Of a stretch of DNA of 64,000 nucleotides, positions 1-12,600 are shown one piece after another. The stretch covers positions 2,560,120-2,624,119 of the forward strand of contig CAADRB010000026.1 of assembly GCA_900708905.1 (NCBI GenBank), read 5' to 3'. This DNA is from Hymenolepis diminuta. Lineage: Eukaryota > Platyhelminthes > Cestoda > Cyclophyllidea > Hymenolepididae. The notes under the pieces are model-generated. The model did no database searches, was not told where the DNA came from, and was given only the letters and a program-made list of their open reading frames with translations. The translations under genes were made by a program, and so were the position numbers. The first letter of the stretch is position 1. Every line of letters starts with the position of its first letter.

Positions 1-414
1 TATGGTTATTATATATTTGGACGTGATGTTTTGCACATGGTGGTGATGAGTGGCGGGTGAGTGTGCGCAAGCGCAAAAGCGTCTGCTGACTCACTGTGCC
101 AGTGTTGTTTGCCAATTGTGTGGTTCGTGCCTGCGCGCTCGTCTTCTTTCACCAAAGCTAGTCGTAGTAGTAGTAGCAGCAATAGATATTCGCATGCTCT
201 TTCTGTCGCTCTCTTTGCTCTCACTCTCACTCTCATTCTTAGTATTCATTGCTGATCGCTTCCATCGCCACAGACAGGGTACGCGATTGCTAAATGGGAT
301 CAGCTAACTTTGGCAGAAAGAAATGTCTACACCAGAAGGAACTACAATTTATTCAATGTGCTGTTCTCAATCGCTGTTAAATACACGGAATGACTGAAAA
401 GTAACTGCGTATAA

Positions 415-495
415 TGCCGGTGGCGCAGTAGTTAATGCGCTCGTTTGATAAATTAGATGTCTATTGGCGCACATCCAGTGAATGAGTTGCCAACC
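415..495 (+). repeat. tRNA-like SINE copy 1
   Basis: GGTGGCGCAGTAGTTAATGC looks like a tRNA A box. It is followed after about 45 nt by TTGGCGCACATCCAGTGAAT, a tail shared with other copies in this window. It lies within or next to the convertase's 3' intron. Confidence 0.65.
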
Positions 496-670
496 CCACT
501 GAGATTAAGTCTGTATAATAGAAAAAGTCGTAGAATTCAAGCTTCTCACCAGAAAGGCTCCATAAATTCAAGAAAGGCGTTGGAAAACGCCATCCTAAAT
601 ACATCTGGGGATTAGCTTTTAACTCCATACAGAGATTCCCAGACCTGCCAGGCTATCAGTACGCCTTAAA

Positions 671-770
671 GTTTGAAAACTGTTTGGTCGAGTGCGAAGA
701 TGGCGAAATATTACTAAAGAACTATTGGCTCAGATCGCTGCAAAGATGGTCAAGAACTGTCTTGTTAGAC
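671..770 (+). repeat. Diverged repeat, copy 1
   Basis: GAGTGCGAAGATGGCGAAAT, GATGG and TCAAGAACTGTCTTGTTA recur in the same order at 2690-2790 (GAGTGCAAAGATGGTGAAGT, TCAAGAACTGTCATG). Function unknown. Confidence 0.5.
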
Positions 771-2689
771 TCAGGGCCACAGGTTCTGGGGATAAATTTT
801 GAGATTACCCGGTAAGTTAATCGAATGCAGGTTTTTAAGATGGAGACAATAAGCACATCTATGGAAAAAAAGCTCGATAATGGGAAAATTTTTCATTCAA
901 AGTGGTCAATCTTTCAAGTCTCTTCTAAGAAAAAATATGAAAACAGAACTAATAGTTCGTGTGTAAGCACGTGAATTGTAACGCTTATGATAATTTGGCT
1001 GAAAATTAATGAAGAAATTTGGAACACATTATTTCAAATAAACAATATTAGGCATTAAAAGTTTGTTATTTGTGTATTAAATGATAAGTTATATTAAGTA
1101 ACACTAAAACGGCTCAATGAGAAGTTCCTGGAAGAAAATATTTATTGAAGAGGATTAAGAGGGGTCAGAAGTGAGCTAGAAGAAATTGGAGTGGTTATTA
1201 GGAGAAACCTCCATAATTGCACATATTCCAGATCAAAAGTTATCTTCCTATGCCGTAGATGTCTTAAAGGGTGTCTGTTTTTAAGAGATGGTCAAAAGAT
1301 TTAGCACCAAGCACCCAGAACCTTCAGATCAACCAATATTTATATCCCGACTCTTCCTCGTTTATTACATATGCCATGCAAATTTGTTAGACCACTTGAA
1401 ATAATGAAATTTAATATAAAGAAAAACGAATATTAAAAAAAAGATTACTCTCACTATTTTCAAATCCAAATGCCCTAATATTTACATTCAATTCTTCTTA
1501 GAATACAAATACCTAGATTTTATGTCAAGGCAAAATAAGATCTTCTCTGTTTGAGAAATTACCAGCAGTTCGATTTAGCAAAGTTTTCATACAAGGTTTT
1601 CGGAAATATCTTCTGTATAATAGAAATGGTCAGCAACAGCATTTTTTCTCACCCACATTTAGACACCATTAAAAAGCGTCCACACTTCTTGAGTAACTAT
1701 AAATACATAAAGAACCAGAAATACATCTATAACATTAGGTTAATGACCGTATTTATTAAACGAAAAGAATGAAACAAAAGAATGAGTGATAAAAAAGTGA
1801 GATGACAAAGGAGGTTTGCAAATACTATAAAAAATACAATCTCCACAGAAAGACATAGTGGCACTATTTCTACCAGACTAATAATGAGGATTTCCAATTA
1901 TCCAATTGATGTTAAGGCTAGCAAAAATTTATTGATGTTTATTAGCTATTTTTTAGGAAAAATATGTTTAATTACAAACAACAGTTAACTGTTATTCAGG
2001 TGATCCTACTTGTACTAATTATAAATCTGTCAAATTTGGAAAGTTGTGACTGGCCACTCTTTAGGCTATAAAATGGAGAGCGAGGGTTTTTCCTGACTGA
2101 CTTTGATAGATCATCGAATATTTGTTTTAGCTGTTGACAAATATATTCAAAATATGGTTTTGAAAATGAGAGTGAAGAAACAAAGCATATCTAATCTGTA
2201 CAGTACACTTCTTAAAAACTGTAGTCAACTTGTTGATATTAATCGGTGTGTAACAAAAGTTCAGATTGGAGATATCTCAATGGTCATTCTAACATGGAGG
2301 CAGCACTCTCGTTTTCCTTTTTATGTTTTTGAGTCTTGAGGGATCGCTAAAGCCAAGAAAGTCACTAGTCATCTCAAATTTCTAGAAATATGACACAATC
2401 ATCCTTCATGCTTGAGTAAACGGCATTCATTGCAAATTCCTCATTGAAGAGTGTTCAAATAAGTCCAATCTCAGCTATGATTAAGAATAAAGTAATTTCA
2501 ACATTATAAGTGAACTCAATAGAAACCCTCTTCCAAATCTCTGAAAGCTTTGTATCCCAGTCAAGGGAATGTTCAAAATAAAGGCTGCAAATGGCCATAA
2601 ATGTCAACTATGGTTTTAAAGTCAGTTGAATTTTTTCCTAATAAAGATTTCTGGATGTCTAAATGTTCAAAAACCGTAAAACTTTTTTT

Positions 2690-2790
2690 TCACATTACGA
2701 AATTCAGGAACAAGTTTTGCGAGTGCAAAGATGGTGAAGTATCATTTCAAATTGATATGAAACCGTCAAGAACTGTCATGTCACAGACTC
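2690..2790 (+). repeat. Diverged repeat, copy 2
   Basis: Partner of 671-770. It lies directly before SINE copy 2, whereas copy 1 lies after SINE copy 1. Confidence 0.5.
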
Positions 2791-2842
2791 TAAAATGGAA
2801 CCTCCAGTGGTTTAAGAATATACAGGCGAACCCATAAGTGCA

Positions 2843-2932
2843 CCGATGGAGCAGTGGTCAACGTACATGTCTGCCACCGAGTCAGGACTTGCAAGATCAA
2901 TCTCTATTGGCGTACATCTAATGATGTGGCCG
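2843..2932 (+). repeat. tRNA-like SINE copy 2
   Basis: Starts GATGGAGCAGTGGTCAACGT, then ATGTCTGCCACC, a box-B-like AGATCAATCTC, and TTGGCGTACATCTAATGATG. Same order as copies 1, 3 and 4. Confidence 0.7.
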
Positions 2933-4880
2933 TCCACATTATTAGAATGGACAGAACAGAAGAACAAAAGAATCGAGAGGAATTAAAAACAAACAAAAGG
3001 AATGTTGTAAACAATCTTCCAATAGTCAAATAAATTAACATCAGCCCCCTTTTATGATGTTGTGAACGTCAAGATTTTAAATTTACATATTGTCTTGATT
3101 TAAAGGTGTAAATTTCTTGGGAAACAAGTGTTGTGTTTAGAAAAAATTCTGCGTCGGAAGTAATAAAAGCACAAAATGCAGTCTTAGCTTAACAAACTAA
3201 CCACTATGTAACTAGTAGGTGGAATAGATGTAACTGTCCAATCTTATATACGAGTGAATTTCCAGTTGAATGCTTTCTTCTGCTATCTGGATGCGAACCT
3301 CCATTTTTTAAATATCTGTATCTAATCACTCAAACTTAAAATCTAGTGTCCAACCAAAGGTACACTTTTCCAAATCTATATCTTCAAAATTCAACTTAAT
3401 CGGCCATTAAACGATATATTGAATGCCTCTTCGTGTTAAAGTATCTTAGCTATTACTAACAAGCTGTTCTGGGCCTCAAGAAGGGCCAAATTCATCAAAA
3501 AGGACTCACCAACCTCTTAGTTTAAATGAGTGGTTAATAAGCCCAAGGCTTCATGAATACGAACACATTCAAGAACAGAGAAAATGTGCCCTCAAATTTG
3601 AGCCTTGGAATACTACGACGGAATGCCATGAACTGTACCCACCTGATTAATCCAGATTTCAAATAAAATATGACTCATTGATGCCCCAACTTTATTTTCT
3701 ATTTCTATTTGTCACCCATCCCTTATTGGACTAATTAACTACTTCCCAACGTTCCAGTGCTTTATAATCATTAAAAATTGCATTTAAATATTAAAATTAA
3801 GGCTAAATCACATCTTTTTCATAAACTTCACTCAATCATGTTCCAATAGATTTGACGATTAAAGAAAATCTTCCACATAAATCGAGTGAACATTCAGTGA
3901 TAGATTCTGGCGCCCACTTTCATGTGGGTCTTTGATTAAATGACCAGCTAGTAACTATGGACGCAAGGGAAGAATTATCACGTACATTTGTTTATAGATA
4001 TATGCTTATGTTTATTTTAAAAATTTGCGATCGGTTTTCGGAATAATGTCATCCTATTACTACGTTGAATGAGTTACTAACTATCTCTGAATTCTACTGC
4101 CATCTCAATGTGACATTGGGGAGAAATGTACCAGTGCTTAATTTTAAAAACCCGATCAAGTATGGTTAAAGCTCAAGGTGCATCGATAAAGGGAAAAGCT
4201 AAAGGCGGGATAAAGGGAACGCATGTCCTCATTCTTGAAAACTGGTATCCACATAAAGGTAAACTCCATTCTGCAGTCAAATATATCAAATCTTTAAGAT
4301 TGTAAAGATAATGAGGCACATATGTAAATCGGGGCATGTGAAAATTCCTGCCTTTAAAACCAAAATCTCTTATTTCTCAATTTCATTTCAAATTGATCAC
4401 ATTATGTCTTCGACCTTTTTAATAAATAGATTTAGTTAAATAACCAGCTATTAAATCAAGCCAATTATCCCAAACTTGACTTTACCCTCATTTTTTAAAA
4501 ACAAATCTAGGGTAGGACAGACAATCAATGTGATGGAATAAGAAATGGTTAAAATCCCCTGGTGAATACAAAAGGGAACTTAATTCCAATAAATTCAAAA
4601 GCTGTATTAACCGAAGTGGTCAATAATAACTATTACTAATAATAAAAGATATAAATCTCCATCGAATCTCTGTTATTTATTTGAGAAATCACAGGTTTTA
4701 AGTTAACCACCAGACTCGCGTGATTAAAGCAGGCATTACCGGCTTTGTCTGAGTAAATATACTAGGCGAGACTAGACAAATCTGAAAATACCGCATCCAT
4801 TTCCATCATTACCCACTTCGTACTTTCTTTTTTAAGTTGAAAAAAATACGTTTCCTGTATCGCAAACTTCCGGTTGTTCA

Positions 4881-4910
4881 CGCACACACACACACACATA
4901 CACACATACG
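4881..4910 (+). repeat. CA microsatellite
   Basis: An interrupted (CA)n tract of about 30 nt, the only clear dinucleotide microsatellite noticed in the window. Confidence 0.9.
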
Positions 4911-6641
4911 TACTAAGGACACAGCCCATTCATCAATTTTAATGCTACTTTGATTTCAGCGTTGCTGACGTATAGGAGAGGAAAGATTTATGCACCGGAC
5001 GATCATAGTGACACCAACCCCTTAAAGTGTAATTCTTCACATGCAAAGTGGACAAATGAATCAGAGATTAATCTGTTTGTCCTTTGCCAAAGCCTTGCCA
5101 TATCAGTGAGGAATAAATTACAAACGTTTGTTTTAATCATCAACAGTTTCCCACTTATATAGGGATTATTTTTATAATTATTTATCAAAGTTTTTTATTA
5201 TATTAACATTAAACATCATACTTTGAAATCATTCACTGAAATTAACTAATCAACAAGCCCTGAATACTGCGGACGTGAACCCACTCAAAAACCCAAAGAT
5301 CAAAATTAGGCTTTGAAACATTTGGATATTACGATGTAAACTATGCCCCTAATGACAAAGTTGACAAGTCAACTCCTTTTCATTCCTTAATAAATCGTAT
5401 TTATATTTCGAGTGTTCAAATGCTATCCAAGAACAAAACTTGCAAACATTTCTGCATAACCTGGGTTAATAATAATTTAAATTTTGTTTTCTTAAAAAAA
5501 CGAGTACTTCGTCATTTGCGCCCCGTTTGAACAAGCACAAAAAGGCGTGATTAAAGGAATTTACAATGATAAATTGGCATTAATAGTGTCTGAAGATGGA
5601 GTCTTGTAAAATTTACAATTAGTAAAATTTGCAGCTGCAGTGATAAAAGTAATGCCGCATGTTCACTTCATAAGATGCGAAAAGTCATTAATATCCACAA
5701 CCACACAATACGGGTCAAGGCCGCGCTTCGTGTGCAATGTGATTTTTGAGAAACCATGACACAGATTTAATTTGTATTTAAGAGCACCTGTTCGATTTTC
5801 GATAACAATCGATGAAAACAATCAATATATTAAAAAACACCTTTCTGTTCAATTTGTTAGAAAAATACAATTTAATATCAAAATGTGTTTTTTTATTTTC
5901 AGGAGAAAATGAATAAAATATTCACTTTCTTCTTAGATTACACTTCATTTTATGAAAACAAATTTAAATTAGATGGTGGATTATGGTGCATGAAGCAGAT
6001 TTAAACAAGCAGTAAAAGAAACATTTGTCCGATTTCCGATAATAATTGATTGAAACAATTGATACTAAAGCAAGAAGAGCATTTTATACAACTTTAAATA
6101 AATTTAAAAGTAAGCTCTGTAATTTTAAAAGTGTAAGATAGCCTCACTCTACTATCTTGGTCATAAAAAGGAAAAACTATCGCAATTAAACGAATCCGCG
6201 GTGACAGAGATTGAAAAAGTGAATACGAGTGTAAAACTCCTCTCCTGGAAACCATCTACAACAATTTCATCCATTTGCCTTGAAAACTAAGTTCAAATTT
6301 CACGCAATTCTCAGGGAACCAAGTTGTAGATAAGAAAAAAAAGGACATAATCACAACAGGAATAATGTGAAAATCATGGTTTCGAGATTGAAATCGCAAA
6401 TTGGCTCTTCTTCTACTCTGAGAAAATAATACGATATTGAAAGATTGTATCCAGATTGTGTCCTTGATACAACCTCTCGTTTACTTGAACTAGTTCGAAT
6501 GCTCTATTAAATTATTTGAAAAAATGCAGCCTAACTTTAAAAAAGGTATACTTATATTTTTTAAAAAGAACATTTAAAATGTTTAATTTTTACTTCGTTC
6601 GTAATTTATTTTATTAAAATAAATTCAAATATTTTGCTTAC

Positions 6642-9600
6642 CGTAGTTGCACCTTTATGGAAAGCTTCTGATGCCAAACGCCCGGGACCTTCGTATATAC
6701 GTCCTGTATCATCGGGACCCCAACTTCCTGAGTAAATATCGATGTAATTTTGATTGAAATTCAAGGACTCAGCTTCCACACGGTCTGTTATAGTACCATC
6801 CAACATTCGAATGCCTGATAATGAATTTAAGAGAAATTGAAATTCTTCAGGAAAAGTCCTTAATTAAGATTGTCAGTTTGCAAAATACAACGGAAACAAA
6901 ACTTTCCAGTTTTCAGTTAACACTATAAGATGCCCATGAAATGAAGTACACAGTAATTCTAAGGATGATGCAACCAGTTATAAACCACGATAAAGTTAAA
7001 ACATTTCAAATTTTGTAAACGTCATCCGTCCAAAAGATTTGTATCCCCAAACATCTTCGTGATGAAAAATTTCAATGTAAGGGTAAAATGTAAAATCGAT
7101 TTAGAAAAAAAGTCTGGTGGAAATCACATTTTTGATAAGGGACTACAAAAGTGAAAATCCGTTATCTCGAAGACATCAAAAGACATTCAGGGGGAATATT
7201 TACGAAGTAGGATAAGCGGCTTAACATATTAACCTAAAAAAGCCGCAAACAGCTATTACAAATCGTGTCACCTGGAAATCAATAAGAAAGAAGAATCAGA
7301 GAGAAAAACAAGTGGGATAAATTTAACGGAAACGTCTGTTAAGATCGAAAATATCAAGCAAGGTATGTGAAGGGTAACTGATAAAACTGTAGCGAAAATT
7401 CAACATCCGTGTAGCTTTCTAAACTCTCAATGCCAATAGAAATCAAATAAAGCGAAATAATGAGTAGAAAGAGGTTACCATTAAAGAAGGTGAAGATTAA
7501 AATAGAAAATCTTTAAAAACACTTTCCTAATACATTACTTTTGATCTCTGTAAAACCAATACCCTCTCTAACTTGCCTAATATAGCATTGAAAGAATTAA
7601 ATTTTCCCTTAACTTAGACGAGATTGCATATGCTCAAGTTAACAGCCCCTGGAAATTTTCAAATTCAATTTTTTAGACTGCAAATACGAAAATTGAGACT
7701 TAAATTCATTTTGATGATGCTGGAGCGACAAGAAGGGTAAATGATGCATCAATAATGCACATTAATAAAATCTATTAACGAAATTTCAAGCAACTTTGTT
7801 AATGCCTTCATGTAAGTTACGACAAGTAAACTGCGTCAATACGAAAGGAAGATGAAAAAGTAAAATGCCAACAATATTAAATCGGTGGAGCAGAGATGAG
7901 TTGATTCGATTAATGCTAACTGCTAGCTAATACCAACTAATGACTGGGCAACTTTGACTATGGGAGTGGTGTCACCGTCCGATTTTTTAAACTTAGCCAA
8001 TTCGGATGCGTACTTTCTTTTGCATTCAGACGAATTTGGAATGTATTGAGATTAAGAAGGTTTTTACTGCAAATGGAGCGCTGAAGAAATCTTAATTTCA
8101 AGACTCAAATTCCTCCAATTAACTTTTTTCCACGCTCCAAGTAAATGTTATACCGAAAGCTATATAGCTTTGTCCTGATCGTTTCCCCGATAGCGTATAC
8201 TTTAGCTTATACGAACCAATAGCTCTATTGCTAAGAAAATAGGATAGAGACAAACAGCTAATCTTCTGAACTCATTGAGTTCGAAATATGCACTTTTTCA
8301 GCGGTTAAACAACCTAAAAATGGTCCGTACCCAACTGAAAATTCAACCAACTGCATACAAAGCTAGTTTTCAACAGACACATAAAAATTCAGGTGAAGAT
8401 CTTAAGAATAAATCTCCTAAGCTCATTATGAAAAGTATTCACAACGCTGGAATTTGGCAGAGGGGAGATATTCTGGATCTGTTCTTATGAGAAACTTATA
8501 TTCTACCATCCCTTTACCTAACCAGATTTGACCAGTGTTGTTGTCTATCCACATCACTGGATGTGCACCGATGAGCATTGATCTCGTGGTCTCCTAATTG
8601 CCAAACATGTACATTGACCACTTAACCAATTACATCTCGTCTTTCTCCAAAAAAGCATAACATTTATGACAACACACCTTCACGTCTAATCCGATTAACT
8701 GATCGCTTTTTGATCAAGATGATTTAATTGAGCAAATCAATAATTAAACTGATCCAAGAACGAGGTAGCCAAGTCTAGCCAAGAAGGAACTGTGTGAAAG
8801 TCACGAAGCAAACCCTTTGTCGTAGTGACTGATTGCCATTACCCTCATCTGATGGCCCCTTCTTCACTTTTCCCACGATTATGTAGAATCCATTCGTGAC
8901 GCATTTCCCCTAAACGCGGCATATATTCTTTTGGGTAGTGGAGACGGTCAACCGAAGTAGTTAACTATCCACTCTTTTTCCAATGTTAACTACTCCAAAA
9001 TAATAGTGTGTGCGTGAAATTCTCGAGCCCCTTATTACAGCAGATCGCAAGTTTTGCAATCAGGTGGCTGCACTTTTGAATATTAAAGACCTATTCTTAT
9101 GTAATTGGTAGAAAGCTAAATTTCATATGTGCAGTGCAAAGCATGATGAATGGAAAATCATTCAAAAAATATAAGAGGGTAGGATAGATTATTTCAAAGC
9201 GACTCCTTATAAAGAACCCCAGGCCTCCAAATATTCATGAATGTACCAAGTTATTTTAACACTACGAAGCCCAGAAACTTCCGAAGATCATTAAAGAAAT
9301 AAAATCTCATGAAAACCTCAAGGTAATAATTTCTATAATGGCTTGCCGAGTGATTTAAGAAACTACAAGTGAATATCAAATAAGACCCTTTGTTATATAT
9401 TTGTCCATCTTTTTATATAAAAAACCGAATAGAAATTAAATCATTACTATCGGTCACAGAAATTCAAAAATATCACAATTTCTAATTGATGAAGAAACTG
9501 AACTCGGTTAGCATAAGTCATAAAGAGAACAGGGAACAAAGATGCTGAGAGTAACGTAAGAGTATCAAGGAGTTTCACCTCATTTGATTTTTGAATTTGA

Positions 9601-12600
9601 ATTATCTTATATATACTAAATAGGTGATTCACATTCCAAAATTCGAATTTCGTGATTCTTTCCGAGGAGAGGAGCAAACGCTTGTCAAATATGTTCAGTA
9701 CCTATTGACCGGTCAGTACTTACTTTTTTAATCACGATGACCGGTTTTGCCCCTTCAATTTATTTCCCCACCCCCCACCACCCACCCCCTCCAATCCCCG
9801 CAATATTTAAAATGACAAAATTGCTCTACATGTTGTTCATCAGCTTTCAGTTTCAGTAATAAAATCATTTGATTTTTAAAGCAAGGCTTTATTTCTAAAC
9901 CCATCTTCACATGCATGAAATTATTACGGTGTGTGAATAGTAATTAAAATCGCCGAATGAACCAGTTAACTGATGTGTAGTTATGGATGCCATCGATATT
10001 ATCATCCATAAGCTTTTTACCTGTATTAAACAAATTAGAGTCTAAAAGGCGTGATTACGGAAACGTACATGAAGGTGAAATCTCAATCGTGAGAAACCGG
10101 TATCTGGCGCAAAAACTTTTACCCAGTAGCTATCTAAACTAAGTTGAAAATCGAACTTAATGCAAATGTTAGGGGAAAAAAAGCATTACTACTTTTCAGT
10201 ACTGAAAACGTCCGATTTTTTTTCCCCACTCTTTAGTAACTGCCATATTTACACCTTTCTGTCTTCCTATCCAGCTTTACCTTAAACAATATTTTTTGAT
10301 CAAATCTATTTGTTAGGAAACGGAATCAGATATTTTTAGTACATCTTAACGACACTTAGAATTTTCATCTCTGGTTGACTGAATTATTAATTATTGGTTT
10401 GCTATACACGTGCCAGAGATTGCTCCCACACCATTGACCAGGAAGTCAATAATTTTCTGTTAATTCAAATGCATATAAATCAATGTATTTCCTCAGTAGA
10501 AACCACCATTTTAGCTTCAAGTCTGAGGAATCGGGCGCCTAGCAATATCATCTAAGATTTAATAATAATCAGGGGCTTCAAAATCCCTCCTTTTATCACA
10601 ATGTGGATAAGAAGCCACTTTCCTTCAATTCTGATTTCACTTTACTCTATTACAAGAGCACAAAAGCCTCTAAAATCGCAAGTTCCCTGATCGAACCATA
10701 ATCAAACTTTCCCTTATTTGTGTTTAAAGGTGATTGTGCCAATATTTTTTCCACATACAACACAGTAACAGTTGTTGACTTTGACTCTTTCGTTTTTCCC
10801 TCTCCCTCCCTCTAGCTCTAGAGAATGATATACGTACATGTGTATGATTTTAGAGTAATTATCCGCTGAGAGGATAAAAGTAGGGAATGATAAAGGCAGA
10901 GATATGAGAAATTGCATAACAGGGAATGGGGCGAACGCCCAGATCTTAAATTTCTCGACCAAATTAATCATCCCGTTATAGAATTACTGACCGACCTTCA
11001 AAGTGGACGGCACCGCAACACGGGAGGGGAAAAGGCGGTTAGGAGAGAGTGGAGATAAGATAAAAAATATGGGTCATTATTTTATTAACTCCTGGAACAG
11101 GCTAAGAGGAAGCAACTGAGAGGAGAAAAAAAGTTCTCATAAGTTTAGACTAGTCGAAAAAAGAATGAGACACAATAGGAGTTATTGTTTGGAAAAAATG
11201 TTTTTTTTTCATTGGAAGGATACCCGTAAAAGCCACGCATCAATGGTGCAATCGTCTCGAACTTGAATAAATTAGTCTTTAAGCAACTTACTAAAATGAC
11301 TCTTTAGAATTATATTTTTCCTTCATACTCGTATTTCTTGACTTCTGCTCTTACCCACCAATCTTCAATCTTGGTTAGCAGTAATTTAGCATCTTTGTAA
11401 TTGTGAAGACGAGAGTGGCGCCACCACCCCATCTTTCAAACCGGACAATTGCAGATGTAGGCTCTTTTGTTTGTTTTCTAACGAATAAAAACTGCCTTGA
11501 GCCATGCTCTTAGTGACCTTCCTAAAGAATAACAGGATGCACCATCCTTTCCTAAACATAGAAGACCAAGACTAATATTGGAAAATCACGGAGGTATGAG
11601 AAAAGAAGAAAGGAGTGGAACAAAGAATTGGGAATCGGAAGGGAAAATGCGCCAGAACCCGGGCTGTGATAAAGGGAGCTAATTAAGATACGATGAGGCT
11701 GAATGATTTCACGCACTTTCTTCGCCGATGAGGAATTGATAAAAATCATCATTCAATGATTCGAATAGTGAAGGATCATGAATCAAAGTAGTTGAATGCT
11801 ACACCGCCTTTCATGGGTTGAGATATTTGGAATCATTTCATTTTGTTGGACCTTAGTTTGAATGTTTTAAAGATGAAGAGGCAGTAATTGCAAATATCCA
11901 ACTACGTAGAAAGCATCGCTTTCGAGACTGATGTTTTTAAATTTCCCTCTCTCTATTCGGTAAATGCGGTATTGGGAGATATAAATCTCTCTATCTAATT
12001 CGATTCTTTGATACAAGCCTTTTCAGATGTGAATATATGAAGGTAGTTTAGGGATAACTTTGTAGACTTTAGAAAGTTTGGTCTCCTTAAGGATCACAAT
12101 TTTTGATTAGTGATTAATGACAACTGTTCTCAATACTTAGGTGCCTTCTTATAAGTAGCAAAGTAGAAAGCCAAGGAAATTTCCCATCTCGCTGGATTAT
12201 ATTTTTAGTACTTTCCTTGTTTTACATATGTTGCTTATTTACCATGGGTCATGTGTAAATTAGTTATGTTTTTAATTTCAGTAGCAAGTGCCACAACAAT
12301 TTAGCACACATACGGTCAACACAAAATGATAACAACTCAATTTCATAAGTATTTGCACCACCAAAAATATGCTTGAACACTAATCAGAGCTGGAAAAATC
12401 CGAGTGTCATATACTGCCTAGATTGACATTTTGTTATCAAAGAATATTCCGTTGAATCTTCATGGCGAAAGCAGAAAAAAATTAATAAAATTCGACAAAC
12501 TTTTGTATTTTGGTCGATTAATTTAATTCTTTGTTTCTAACCTCATATAACTGATGTATACCGCCACTAACTTAAAGAAGCTTATATGCATTTTATAATT

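Larger units (their letters stand above)
1..6641. other. No gene supported; probably convertase intron
   Basis: I searched for the missing catalytic Ser exon of the convertase and saw none. This stretch is probably part of its next intron. It holds a CT-rich tract near 150-250, two SINE copies, the 671/2690 repeat pair and a CA microsatellite. Confidence 0.6.

Noticed and set aside
415..495. Possible tRNA gene
   Set aside because: The A box looks right, but the sequence cannot form a full cloverleaf and the same unit recurs in degraded form elsewhere, so it is a SINE.
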